DNA from: Mangrovimonas sp. ST2L15
GTDB lineage: Bacteria > Bacteroidota > Bacteroidia > Flavobacteriales > Flavobacteriaceae
Assembly (NCBI RefSeq): GCF_001280515.1
Contig: NZ_LBIQ01000030.1
Span: 124,001 to 188,000, forward strand
Reading direction: 5' to 3'
DNA length: 64,000 bases
Part shown: positions 8,688 through 18,234 of the stretch, in pieces
Position numbering within the stretch: position 1 is the first letter of the stretch
Layout: each line of letters begins with the position of its first letter
Notes under the pieces: generated by a model
The model's database searches: none
Told to the model about the DNA's origin: nothing
What the model saw: only the letters and a program-made list of their open reading frames with translations
Made by a program: the position numbers and the translations under genes

Positions 8688-10421
8688 TTAAAGCATACTT
8701 TGTATCTCCTCTTGAGATAATGCTCTATTAAACAATTTTAGTTCATCCATATAACTTAAATCAGAAAAATGATTCCATCCTATGAAATTGGGAGCCCCAG
8801 ACATAATTGATAGAGAAGTACAATCAGTCCAATCAACACCTCCAAAAGACCCTTGTTTTACAACTTCTCCATTGATATAAACGACACATTCTGATCCTGA
8901 AATGGTAAAGGCAAGATGTATCCATTCATTAACTGTTGGATCTACATCTGCATCAGAACCCCCATCAAACCATACGCCACTACCACCGTTACCAGCATTC
9001 AGCTTGAATCGTTGCATGTCACCTGCTGCTTCTCTAAAGAAACAGAACCCTTTGGTCAAGTCATTGGCAGTGCCATCCATTGGTGGGCGTAAGGTTAAAA
9101 TTCCTGCTCTGTTTGGATCATCGTTCAACTTATACCAGAATGCAGCACTAAATTCACCTCCCAATTCCAAATCTGCAGCTGGGAAGGTTAAATAAGAATC
9201 AGCAGCTCCTGCATAGGCGTCAATTCCCACTTGACTTTGACCTGCAAAACCTGGAGCACCTACAATACCTACCTCATCTTGGCTCAACAATTCCATGTAA
9301 TTTCCTTCAAAAGGCATATAAAAGACTTCACCTTCAATAGTAGGTTCATATGGATTAGTGACATTTATAACATTCTGGATTTCTTCCTGAGAAAGTGTGG
9401 CATTAAAAAAGCGTAATTCATCCATAGGACTAGCATCTGAAGCGTGACCCCAATAATCAAAAGTTGGCCCCCCTGCTCCTATTACCATATCCACACAACC
9501 AGTCCAATCAACAGGACCTGTTGGAGTTCCAGTATTCATAGCAGCTCCATTAAAATAAACTACTGTTTCATCTGGGGAAACTGTAAACGCAATATTGATC
9601 CAATCTCCATTGTTTACACTGATTGATCCTCCATTATTCCAACTTTCTCCAGTTCCAACACCTACATTCAGTTTCACTGTTTGAGAACTGGAAGATCCTT
9701 CTCTAAATAAACGAAATCCTTGATTTCTATCGGCAGCGTCATCGCCTATCGTCAAGATACCTGCACGATCTGGACTAGAAACTACTTTGTACCAAAACAT
9801 TCCGGTAAAATTGCTCCCTAACATATCTTCCATTGGAAAAGTCAGGTAAGAATCTGCAGCGCTTTGGAACGCGTTGTTCCCTAAAAATTTATCATCGGTC
9901 AAGGTAGGTGAACCTACTGTCCCAGCTTCTGAAACACTTACATATTCTCCAAAGTCAGCATCAAAAGGCATATAAAATACCTCATTGGCAAATAATGGTG
10001 TATAAACGGGTTTACTAATAGTAGCACTCACTTCCGTTTCATTTCCTTCCATATCGGTTGCAGTGACAGTAAGAATATGATTTCCAAAGTCTATACCTGA
10101 TTGGTCAAAAGCGTCACTAAAAATTCTATAATCAGTAAATGAATCATATTGGTTGATTACCTCTCCATCTAGGGAAACCGTAATCACGTCAATCTCAATA
10201 TCATCTTCTACCTTAAAATCCACTTCTATAGTGCTGTTCATTTCCAAGGCATCAATGGTCGTACCATCCGTAGGGCTATTCAATAGAATAACAGGCGCCC
10301 CCATGTCAGGTCCTGGATCCACAGCTGTGATGGGATCGATACCATCATAACAGGAATACATCAAGAACCCTGTGAATAAGGCCAAAGTATATTTTAAAAT
10401 ATTTTTCATATCAGTTTTCAT
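8688..10421 (-). CDS. Surface glycan-binding lipoprotein with two LamG-like domains (SusE-position protein)
   Basis: A 577-residue lipoprotein (lipobox LMYSC). After the anchor comes an Ig-like domain (about 42-135, GAPVILLNSPTDG to ATDMEGNETEVSATI). Two LamG/concanavalin-like jelly-roll domains follow (about 145-355 and 362-577). They are clear duplicates, sharing FYMPF, AADSYLTFP, FWYKL or FWYKV, DDPNRAGILT or SPDRAGILT, GFRLF or GFCFF and MDELRFFN or MDELKLFN. An internal Met at codon 5 is an alternative start. The gene follows susD by 11 bp, the usual place for SusE/SusF-like surface binding proteins, so it most likely holds the glycan at the outer membrane next to the SusCD transporter. 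No catalytic motif is seen. Confidence 0.75.
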   Translation of the reverse strand: MKTDMKNILKYTLALFTGFLMYSCYDGIDPITAVDPGPDMGAPVILLNSPTDGTTIDALEMNSTIEVDFKVEDDIEIDVITVSLDGEVINQYDSFTDYRIFSDAFDQSGIDFGNHILTVTATDMEGNETEVSATISKPVYTPLFANEVFYMPFDADFGEYVSVSEAGTVGSPTLTDDKFLGNNAFQSAADSYLTFPMEDMLGSNFTGMFWYKVVSSPDRAGILTIGDDAADRNQGFRLFREGSSSSQTVKLNVGVGTGESWNNGGSISVNNGDWINIAFTVSPDETVVYFNGAAMNTGTPTGPVDWTGCVDMVIGAGGPTFDYWGHASDASPMDELRFFNATLSQEEIQNVINVTNPYEPTIEGEVFYMPFEGNYMELLSQDEVGIVGAPGFAGQSQVGIDAYAGAADSYLTFPAADLELGGEFSAAFWYKLNDDPNRAGILTLRPPMDGTANDLTKGFCFFREAAGDMQRFKLNAGNGGSGVWFDGGSDADVDPTVNEWIHLAFTISGSECVVYINGEVVKQGSFGGVDWTDCTSLSIMSGAPNFIGWNHFSDLSYMDELKLFNRALSQEEIQSML

Positions 10422-10432
10422 TTATTAGTCAA

Positions 10433-11965
10433 TTAATTATTAAGAGGTAAAGCATCCACTTGAGCTTGAGGATAAGGCAGTAATTCCTTATCTGCTGTAA
10501 AGTTTCTACCATCATAGCTTAATTCATCATACCAATTCAATCGAATCATATCAAAATAACGGACACCCCATTCCATAGCCAACTCAGCCAATTTTTCGTC
10601 CATGACCATTTGAGTGGTTACACCAGAAACACTACCTAATCCTGCTCTTGCTCTTACTAGATTCACAGCTTGATCTGCAGTCAAGGAATTACCACTAGCT
10701 CCATGAGTCAAAGCTTCGGCATACATCAACAAAATTTCAGCATATCTTACAATAATGTAATTTTTACCTGCACCGTAGTTGTTTCTACCTACTACAATTT
10801 GATTGGAAGGCATGTAATGTTTTCCACTGAAGAAATCAGCACGAACGGAATTATTGATCACATCTCCATCAGGGGTTGAATTTGAAACAAAAGAGGGTAA
10901 ATTGGCATAGTTAGGGTCACTTTGAATCTCAGCAATTCCATCAGGAGTAAACAAAACACTGGTTTGAAGTCTTACAGTCTCACCTCTATCCAACATAAAC
11001 TTGATATACTTCATACTTGGCTCATAGAATCCCCAACCGCCTTCAGCATTTGCTCTAGCAGGAGTGTAAGACGTTGGTCCAAAAGGTGCATATAAATGGT
11101 AGAAGGTGTCTCCTGTCGCATTCCCAAAATCAGAGAACTGAATTTCCCAAAGATTTTCGTCACTCACTTCACCATCTGTCTTAAACAGATTGTAAAAATC
11201 TGGATAAAGCATGAATTTGTTTGAGTTGATAATTTCACCAGTGACATTGGCCACCTCTTGATAATTCTCTAATTCTTGATAGGCCATTGCCTGTAAAGCC
11301 ATTGCAGCATATTTAGTAATACCTCCATAAATATCTGTTCGTTCGTTAGGTCGTGCCTCCAATAGATGTGGTATTGCTTCATTCATTTGTGCAACAACAT
11401 ACTCCATCATGGCATCTTTGGATACAGTTCCATTAATGTACTCTGTATCCGGCTCTGTTGTATTAATAATGAAGACATCTCCCCAGTTCCTGGCTAAATT
11501 GAAGTGCAACCAAGCTCGCATGACTTTAATTTCTGCCAAATACTGGTCTGCTTCATCATAGTAACTAGGGTCTGCATAACTTCTATATAGATTTACCAAC
11601 TCCATCGCCGTATTCAATTTCACTATATCGGAATAATGCAAAGCAAATAAAGAATTGTACATCCAATAATCTTTATTGTAAATAAATTGGTCTGTATCCC
11701 AGAATGGTTGTTGGTCTCCCAATCCTCCAGAGTTTACATCATCCCCACGCACAGATAATAAGAGTGGTTCCTCCCATCCTCTGGTACCAAAAATCTGATA
11801 GGCTCCCACAAGTGGATCAATCATATCTTCGGTATTTGTATAATCTAAATCATCGGCATTTAACTGCCCCTCTTGTTCATTAATCTTATCCGAACAGGAT
11901 ACCATTCCAAGGGACAAAAGAATGGCCCAAATGGTTTTGTTTATTAATTTTTCTATTCTTTTCAT
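10433..11965 (-). CDS. SusD/RagB-family outer-membrane glycan-binding lipoprotein
   Basis: A 510-residue lipoprotein (lipobox GMVSC, Cys24) with the SusD fold. An N-terminal TPR-containing part has AEIKVMRAWLHFNLARNWGDV, a hallmark of SusD helices. A C-terminal part has YIIVRYAEILLMYAEALTHGA and the terminal WGVRYFDMIRLNWYDELSYDGRNF-type segment typical of the RagB/SusD family. The stop codon is 11 bp before the LamG gene, and the start lies 10 bp after the SusC stop, forming a canonical susC-susD-susE-like block. SusD proteins form the lid of the SusC pore and bind oligosaccharide. The ligand is inferred from the downstream glucanases. Confidence 0.93.
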   Translation of the reverse strand: MKRIEKLINKTIWAILLSLGMVSCSDKINEQEGQLNADDLDYTNTEDMIDPLVGAYQIFGTRGWEEPLLLSVRGDDVNSGGLGDQQPFWDTDQFIYNKDYWMYNSLFALHYSDIVKLNTAMELVNLYRSYADPSYYDEADQYLAEIKVMRAWLHFNLARNWGDVFIINTTEPDTEYINGTVSKDAMMEYVVAQMNEAIPHLLEARPNERTDIYGGITKYAAMALQAMAYQELENYQEVANVTGEIINSNKFMLYPDFYNLFKTDGEVSDENLWEIQFSDFGNATGDTFYHLYAPFGPTSYTPARANAEGGWGFYEPSMKYIKFMLDRGETVRLQTSVLFTPDGIAEIQSDPNYANLPSFVSNSTPDGDVINNSVRADFFSGKHYMPSNQIVVGRNNYGAGKNYIIVRYAEILLMYAEALTHGASGNSLTADQAVNLVRARAGLGSVSGVTTQMVMDEKLAELAMEWGVRYFDMIRLNWYDELSYDGRNFTADKELLPYPQAQVDALPLNN

Positions 11966-11975
11966 ATCTCTTTTT

Positions 11976-14900
11976 TTATATTTTCACATTAATACCTACC
12001 GTATATACAGCTGGAATTGGATAGGTTTGTCTATCCACCCCGTTTGGAACTTCAGGATCAAATCCATTGTACTTAAAGAATGTAAATGGTCGATCAGCAG
12101 TTAATGTCAAACGAGTTTCTGGAAATTTACCATTAAGCAATTTAGTTCCCTTGATAGTGTAAGACAATTGAATATTTTGAATTCTGAAGAAGTCGCCATC
12201 TTCAATCCAAAAATCACTCAATTTTTGATTCCATGATTTTCTCAACCCTGCAGATGAAGGATATTCATTACTTGTACCTTCCCCATGCCATCTATTTTTT
12301 GCTAAATCAGCATCCATATTGGTATCATTGGTAAAAATGATTTCTCCTCTTTTACGGTTTAAGATTTTGTTTCCAGATTGGCCATAAAAACTAGCAGAGA
12401 ATCCCCAGTTTTTATAATTGACTCCAATATTCCCACCATAGGTAAACTTAGGTAAGAAAGAGCCTAGAACTACTCTATCCTCATCAGTAATTTGTCCATC
12501 ACCATTCTGGTCTCTATAAATTAAATCCCCTGGTTGGATATTTTGTCCTGCATCGATAGCTGCCTGAGCCGTAGGATCGGCATCAATTTGTGCTTGATTT
12601 TGATAAACTCCAATTCTTTCATAACCAAAGAAGGCTAAAATAGGCTCACCTTCCATGGTTCTTTGACGGAATTCAGCTGATCCAGAATCAATATACCCTC
12701 TTGAATCCTCAATGCTTATGGTCTCATTTTTCAAGGTTGTAAAATTGGCTCCAATACTATAACTGAAGTTTTCATTTACAGATTCATTCCAGTTTAAGAC
12801 AATTTCCACACCTTGATTTCTAATTTGGCCGGAATTTCTTTGTAAAGTCACATTAGCAATTGGAATGTAAACAGGCATAATAGCATCATGAGTGTCTCTG
12901 ATGTAATAATCTGCATCAATTGACAGCCTGTTATTTAAGGTTATCATGTTTAAACCAAAATTCTTTTCTTCAACAACTTCCCATGTATTATTTGTAAATG
13001 TACTTGTAGCTGTAACCCCAGATAATGGTTCGTTTCCAGCTGCAATAATTACTTCGCTAGTGGTATTGGCACCAGAACTTGGAGCCACATTATCATTACC
13101 TAATTTACCCCAAGCAGCTCTTAATTTTAAGAAATCGAAAATGCCATTATCTTGCATAAATCCTTCTTCTGAAATCACCCAACCGGCTCCAACCGATGGA
13201 AAATAACCCCAAGGATCTTGAGTAAATTTAGATGAACCATCTGCTCTAATGGTACCATACAACAGATACTTTCCTTTGTAGTTATAGGCTGCTCTCGCAA
13301 AATAGGACATCCCATAATATCTTCTTCCGTTCTCAGAAACGGTACGAGTTTCTGGATCTGGATCTGAGAAATCCAAATACCAAGAAGACTCCAATTGAAT
13401 ACCTCTGATATCACCTCCAGAACCTGATAAACTATTGTAAGCCTCATCTCTAAAAGAAGCTCCCCCTAACAAAGTAATGTTGTGATCTCCAAAATTATCT
13501 TCATAAGTAAGGGTATTATCCCAAATCTGATTGAAATAGGTATTGTCAGATCTAGAAATACTTGAGATTCGTTGATCTCCATAACCTATATTAAACGGAA
13601 GGCTCACGTTTCTTTGTTCAATAGCAGCTAAATTGGCGTTATATACCGTTTTAAAAGTTAATTTTTCAGGAATAATCTCAGTTTGCACATAAAAATTAGT
13701 CTGAACTTTTCTAATTTTCTGCCTGTTATTATTATATCTCAAATCTGGAAAAGGATTTTGAGAACCTCTATATCCAATTGCTCTTGCATTTGCATAAGGA
13801 GTTGGAGTAGCATCTGTATTTTGAAAATCATAAACAGGCAAAATTGGCACTGCAAAATACGCTTTGAACCAAGCAGAATTCTCTGGCAGGTATTTAGTGG
13901 CATTACTAAAAACCAAGTTAGAACCTATTTTAAATCGGTCTGATAAATCCACATCCACTTTAGTACGGATGTTGAATCTTTCATACTCGTTTTTCATATC
14001 TAAGATTCCTTCTTGTGAAAGATAATTGGCCCCAACTGAATAAGCCACATTCTCTCCTCCTCCACTAGCACTAATACTATGATTAGATATCAATCCCTCT
14101 CTCATTATCTCGTCATACCAATCGGTATTCACATTAGGAAGATTTGGGTTTACTCTACTTCGCCCAAAACGTTCCATAGCGTTCAATACAAATTGTACAT
14201 CTGCTTCAGATCCCGATTCGTAGGCCATGGTCACAAATTGCTCAGCATTAGCCATTTGAACCACATTTTGAGCAAATTGAACTCCAGAGTAACCATCATA
14301 TTCAAAAACTGGTTTTGAATTTTTTCTACCTGTTTTGGTAGTAATCAATACCACCCCATTGGCTGCTCGAACTCCATATATTGCTGAAGAAGAGGCATCC
14401 TTTAGGACATTAATTGATTCAATATCTTTTGAGTTTAAGAAATCGATGTTATCATAAAACATTCCATCTACTACATATAGTACATTAGTCCCAGACCCAA
14501 AAGTCCCAAGACCTCTAATCCTAACTGTAGGAGAATCCCCTGGAGTACCAGCGCTTACAATTTGTACCCCTGCCACTTTACCTTGCATGGACTGCATAAC
14601 GTTGGCTGCAGGTGTTTTTTCAATTTCTTCAGCTTTAACAGTTGCTATTGACCCTGTTAAATCTGCTTTCTTTTGGGTTCCATACCCAACTACAACCACT
14701 TCATCTAATGCCGCTACATCCGTTTCCAAAACCACATCAATTGTAGAGCTACTCCCTACAGTGACCGATGCGCTTTTAAAACCTACAAAACTAAATTCAA
14801 GGACATCTCCCTGATTAGCTTTTAAAGTGTAGTTTCCATCAAAATCTGTACTTGTTCCTCGAGCTGTTCCGCTAATAATTACACTTACCCCTGGTAGAGG

Positions 14901-15008
14901 CATATTATCTTCATTGCCCGTCACGGTTCCACTCACTTGTATTTCTTGAGCAAAGCCGATTGAAGATATCATAAGCAACATTAAAATTAGCCTAAATCTT
15001 GTTTTCAT
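11976..15008 (-). CDS. SusC/RagA-family TonB-dependent outer-membrane transporter
   Basis: A 1010-residue protein: signal peptide (1-21, IGFAQ), CarboxypepD_reg-like domain (about 24-105, with GVSVIISGTARGTSTDFDGNY), the SusC hallmark LDEVVVVGYGTQKKADLTGS, a plug domain (about 115-230, with VRIRGLGTFG, VLYVVDG and SAIYGVRAANGVVLITTK), and a 22-strand-type barrel to the C-terminus. The length fits SusC proteins. It is the first structural gene of the locus and is read away from the regulator intergenic region. It imports oligosaccharides released at the surface, powered by TonB-ExbBD. Paired with SusD 10 bp downstream. Confidence 0.95.
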   Translation of the reverse strand: MKTRFRLILMLLMISSIGFAQEIQVSGTVTGNEDNMPLPGVSVIISGTARGTSTDFDGNYTLKANQGDVLEFSFVGFKSASVTVGSSSTIDVVLETDVAALDEVVVVGYGTQKKADLTGSIATVKAEEIEKTPAANVMQSMQGKVAGVQIVSAGTPGDSPTVRIRGLGTFGSGTNVLYVVDGMFYDNIDFLNSKDIESINVLKDASSSAIYGVRAANGVVLITTKTGRKNSKPVFEYDGYSGVQFAQNVVQMANAEQFVTMAYESGSEADVQFVLNAMERFGRSRVNPNLPNVNTDWYDEIMREGLISNHSISASGGGENVAYSVGANYLSQEGILDMKNEYERFNIRTKVDVDLSDRFKIGSNLVFSNATKYLPENSAWFKAYFAVPILPVYDFQNTDATPTPYANARAIGYRGSQNPFPDLRYNNNRQKIRKVQTNFYVQTEIIPEKLTFKTVYNANLAAIEQRNVSLPFNIGYGDQRISSISRSDNTYFNQIWDNTLTYEDNFGDHNITLLGGASFRDEAYNSLSGSGGDIRGIQLESSWYLDFSDPDPETRTVSENGRRYYGMSYFARAAYNYKGKYLLYGTIRADGSSKFTQDPWGYFPSVGAGWVISEEGFMQDNGIFDFLKLRAAWGKLGNDNVAPSSGANTTSEVIIAAGNEPLSGVTATSTFTNNTWEVVEEKNFGLNMITLNNRLSIDADYYIRDTHDAIMPVYIPIANVTLQRNSGQIRNQGVEIVLNWNESVNENFSYSIGANFTTLKNETISIEDSRGYIDSGSAEFRQRTMEGEPILAFFGYERIGVYQNQAQIDADPTAQAAIDAGQNIQPGDLIYRDQNGDGQITDEDRVVLGSFLPKFTYGGNIGVNYKNWGFSASFYGQSGNKILNRKRGEIIFTNDTNMDADLAKNRWHGEGTSNEYPSSAGLRKSWNQKLSDFWIEDGDFFRIQNIQLSYTIKGTKLLNGKFPETRLTLTADRPFTFFKYNGFDPEVPNGVDRQTYPIPAVYTVGINVKI

Positions 15009-15130
15009 ACGTAGTTTGAATTTTGAAAATAATTAGTCGAATCTAAATTAAGATGTATTTGAAACTGAGTGAAATAATCAATTACATTTTAATTACGCCA
15101 TTTTCCAAAAAAGTACCCAAAAGTGAAGCA

Positions 15131-15215
15131 TGACGTACTTTAAATATACATAAAAATGCTTCTAACTCGTTACGAAAACGTTAGATGACGTATTTTTGAC
15201 GTAGTAAAAACTACG
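15131..15215. promoter_or_regulatory. Candidate operator repeats between sensor-regulator and susC
   Basis: The heptamer TGACGTA occurs three times in this 85-bp stretch (15131-15137, 15186-15192, 15197-15203), the last two exactly 11 bp apart. The third overlaps a perfect inverted repeat CGTAGT-AAAA-ACTACG (15200-15215). The repeats lie in the 230-bp non-coding gap upstream of susC and just downstream of the regulator stop codon. They are therefore candidate binding sites for the adjacent LuxR-type regulator. A clear -7 element for susC was not found. Confidence 0.45.
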
Positions 15216-15238
15216 ATTTTAACATAAAAGCGAAGTGA

Positions 15239-18040
15239 TTACTGAATATTCATCAAATAATCAGTCAAGGATTTGTCATTATCTAAATCAAGCTTCTTTT
15301 TAAGCCTGTATCTATGTGTTTCTACGCCCCTTACAGAAATGTTCATTAATGGCGCTATTTCTTTAGTAGTTAAATTCATCTTAATGTAGGCACAAATCTT
15401 GAGATCCTTTTGCGTAAGTACCGGATGCATCCTTTTCAATTCTTTAAAGAATTCTTCATGCACTTGATTGAAATTATATTCAAAAATTTCCCACTCATCA
15501 TCATGACCAATGGATCCGTCAATACGCTTCACCAATTTTTTATACGCAAAGACATTACCAAATTCCTTTTTATTAGCGCCTAACTCCTTTTTAAGATCTT
15601 GCAGGGTTTCATTTTTCTTGACCAAGGCCATTGCCGTATTTGCTAATTGTTTGCTTTTCAATTTAACTTCATTCTTCAATGTTTGATTTTTTAACTCTAC
15701 CAAGTTCTTTTCATTTTCTAAGGCCTTCTCCTTTAACAGCTGCTCTTGTTCCAATTCAAACTTTTCCTGCATTAATCTCTGTTCTTTCGAGACTTTTCGA
15801 CGATGGAAAAAAATGATAAACCCAATTATGACTAAAATGAGAATGACGTACAATCCAAACCCTATAGAGCTCTTATACCAAGGAGGAAGTATCACAAAGG
15901 AGACTTCAATAGGTTCCGATTCATCTCCAAAACTATTTACCGCTTTCACAAGAACGGTATGCTTCCCATCTGGTAAACTTGAAAACTCCAAAAGCTGATT
16001 TTCCAATTCGTACCATTGATTTTCATCATTGTTTACCCATTTATAAGCGAAGAAATAATCCTTTGAACGTGGAGAGGTAAATGCCAACGAGATATTAGAT
16101 TTAAACGGAAAATCAAAATCCCCCTTATCAACATCAACTAGTTCTCTGTTGACGCTAAGTGTTTCTAATTGTGGTTTTTCAACATCATGATTGGCACTAA
16201 ATTGTTGCTCATTTATCATTAAAAATCCATCATTCAAATTAAGAGCGGAAATGGAGTCATTTATTTTTGAAATTTTCTCATAGCCTACAATTAATCGATT
16301 CCTCAAAAAAGAACTGGTAATAGAAAGTTGATTTGCCTCTCCTAAAATAGATTTAAAATGAATGACATCCCTTCCATCTTTGATAACCAAATCCTCTTGA
16401 TCATCCTCAGAAATTATATAAGCATCTTGACCCAATTTATCCTCCAAAACCTTATAGGGAACAATAGAATCTAACAAAGGTTCATACTTCTGCCAACCAC
16501 GATTGGTCTTAAAGAAGATATCATTTTTAATCCTATAGATCCTAACATTGTAATCAGAGAGTAATCCTTTCTTACTATAATCCGTTATATTTTCTATGGT
16601 ATCAAAAGCACTATCAAATTGGACCTTATATAATCCTTTATAGGCATGAGCGACCCAAGCACTATTTGAATTTTCAAAGACAAGAAACCTCGTAGGAATC
16701 GTGGTCCTTCCTAAATGTTTCACACTCCATTTTTCATCACCAAGTCTCCTATATCGGACTAGACCCGTGTAAGTACCTTGTATATATAAATCATTTTTTT
16801 CAGGTACCTTTTTAATTACCCACCCCCCAGTATGATTTGATAAGGGAATAATAGTCTTATTGTCTACTAAAAAAGTCCCATTATTATGACCACAAAATAG
16901 TTGACCTTCAATTTCTACAAGATCCCAAACTTGACCTTGGGAATCTTCAATAAATACCAATTCCCCTTTCTCATCTAAATAAAATAACCCTGTATTACTA
17001 CCTACATATATTACACCCTCATGCTCAATGACATCGTATACAGCACCAAGTTTTCCAGTTATATCCTTATAAAAATAAGCATTGGCATTAAGTTCAACAT
17101 AGGACAATCCATTATCCAACCCACACCACAAACCAAAGCTACCATCATAATCCAAGCTTAAAACGGTATTATTAATAAACCCATTTTCTTTATTAATATG
17201 AAAAAGCACGTTTCCCCTATCGTCGGTTATATAAAGGCCATTTTTTATTGTACCAAAAATCATTTGACCGTTGGTATCTTCAGTAAATACATTTAACTGA
17301 TGTTGCTCCAATAAATCATTGATTTCTGAATTCCATGGTTTAAGAACTCCGTTGGAATAAATGAAACAACCTTTGAGTCCAGTAAATAGATATAATGAAG
17401 CCCCTTTCTTTAAAATGGAAATCACTTTGGTATCAACCAACAAAGGGTCAAAAATTTCAGGCACCAGAACATTATTATCCAATATAAAAACGCCTCTTTT
17501 TAACGTTGAAACATAAACTTGACCCTCCACAATATCCATTGATATTAGAGTGGAACTAGCATTTTTCTTATCAACCTTAATTAATTCACCATCTTTATAG
17601 ATATATATGTTGGTAAAGGATTGAAATAGCACCTGACCATTAATCGACAAAATCTTCCAAAATTCCTGATCTTTATAAGTTTCCTCTTCCAAGGAAGAAC
17701 TTAAGGAAGTATAGGCCAACACTCCAAATTCATTCTTTTCCCAATAACCAAATTCCTCATACGATCCAGTGAAAATTTTACCATCAGCAACATGAACAGA
17801 CCTTATAATGGTTTTATTGGGCATCTCATAAAATTTCCAAACCATTCCATCAAACTCCAACAACCCTTCATTATTTGCTACATAAAGTTTACCACTATTC
17901 CCTTTTGCAACCCCCCAATTTTGATTACCAGCACGATAATCTGAAATAGAATAGTTTTTAAAGTAAGGCGTATACTGAGCATGAGAAAAAATGGAAACCA
18001 AAAACAAACTAAAAGTAACCAGACACAATCTAAAGTTCAT
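15239..18040 (-). CDS. Membrane-bound sensor-regulator: beta-propeller, Y_Y_Y domain, TM, coiled coil, LuxR-type HTH
   Basis: About 933 residues from the Met starting NFRLCLV at 18040. An upstream Met at 18067 would place nine residues before the signal peptide. A long periplasmic beta-propeller of two-component-regulator-propeller type spans the first 600 residues (WGVAKGNSGKLYVANNEGLLEFDG), followed by a triple-tyrosine domain (about 635-720), one TM helix (about 728-750), a charged coiled coil and a C-terminal LuxR-like helix-turn-helix (LTTKEIAPLMNISVRGVETHRYRLKKKL). There is no histidine-kinase or receiver domain, so sensing and DNA binding are fused directly across the membrane. It adjoins the susC promoter region and probably activates the locus when the glycan or a breakdown product is present. 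Confidence 0.88.
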   Translation of the reverse strand: MNFRLCLVTFSLFLVSIFSHAQYTPYFKNYSISDYRAGNQNWGVAKGNSGKLYVANNEGLLEFDGMVWKFYEMPNKTIIRSVHVADGKIFTGSYEEFGYWEKNEFGVLAYTSLSSSLEEETYKDQEFWKILSINGQVLFQSFTNIYIYKDGELIKVDKKNASSTLISMDIVEGQVYVSTLKRGVFILDNNVLVPEIFDPLLVDTKVISILKKGASLYLFTGLKGCFIYSNGVLKPWNSEINDLLEQHQLNVFTEDTNGQMIFGTIKNGLYITDDRGNVLFHINKENGFINNTVLSLDYDGSFGLWCGLDNGLSYVELNANAYFYKDITGKLGAVYDVIEHEGVIYVGSNTGLFYLDEKGELVFIEDSQGQVWDLVEIEGQLFCGHNNGTFLVDNKTIIPLSNHTGGWVIKKVPEKNDLYIQGTYTGLVRYRRLGDEKWSVKHLGRTTIPTRFLVFENSNSAWVAHAYKGLYKVQFDSAFDTIENITDYSKKGLLSDYNVRIYRIKNDIFFKTNRGWQKYEPLLDSIVPYKVLEDKLGQDAYIISEDDQEDLVIKDGRDVIHFKSILGEANQLSITSSFLRNRLIVGYEKISKINDSISALNLNDGFLMINEQQFSANHDVEKPQLETLSVNRELVDVDKGDFDFPFKSNISLAFTSPRSKDYFFAYKWVNNDENQWYELENQLLEFSSLPDGKHTVLVKAVNSFGDESEPIEVSFVILPPWYKSSIGFGLYVILILVIIGFIIFFHRRKVSKEQRLMQEKFELEQEQLLKEKALENEKNLVELKNQTLKNEVKLKSKQLANTAMALVKKNETLQDLKKELGANKKEFGNVFAYKKLVKRIDGSIGHDDEWEIFEYNFNQVHEEFFKELKRMHPVLTQKDLKICAYIKMNLTTKEIAPLMNISVRGVETHRYRLKKKLDLDNDKSLTDYLMNIQ

Positions 18041-18187
18041 TTTATAATTTGATGTCAATGCTAACATTTTACAAGGATATTATTAAAGAATGGAATGAAT
18101 TTATATATATGTTCAATTTAAAAAAAATCAATTGAAAATTCTTCGTAAAACTAATAATCCTCTCCCTTATAAACCCCTTATTCTCTC

Positions 18188-18216
18188 TTGTTTGTTCAAA
18201 TAATTATTTAATTTTG
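18188..18216 (+). promoter_or_regulatory. Bacteroidota-type promoter of aspS
   Basis: A TTG at 18188-18190 is followed after 18 bp by TAATTTTG (18209-18216), a full match to the -33/-7 pattern TTG-N17-20-TAnnTTTG. Transcription would start near 18222. That is upstream of the ATG at 18235 and downstream of the TTG at 18214, which supports 18235 as the true aspS start. Confidence 0.65.
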
Positions 18217-18234
18217 CACATCAAATTTTTTTCA

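Noticed and set aside
12946-13447. Open frames on both strands inside the SusC gene, up to 90 codons
   Set aside because: They lie wholly within a well-conserved SusC reading frame, carry no recognisable domain and have unnatural composition; shadow frames.
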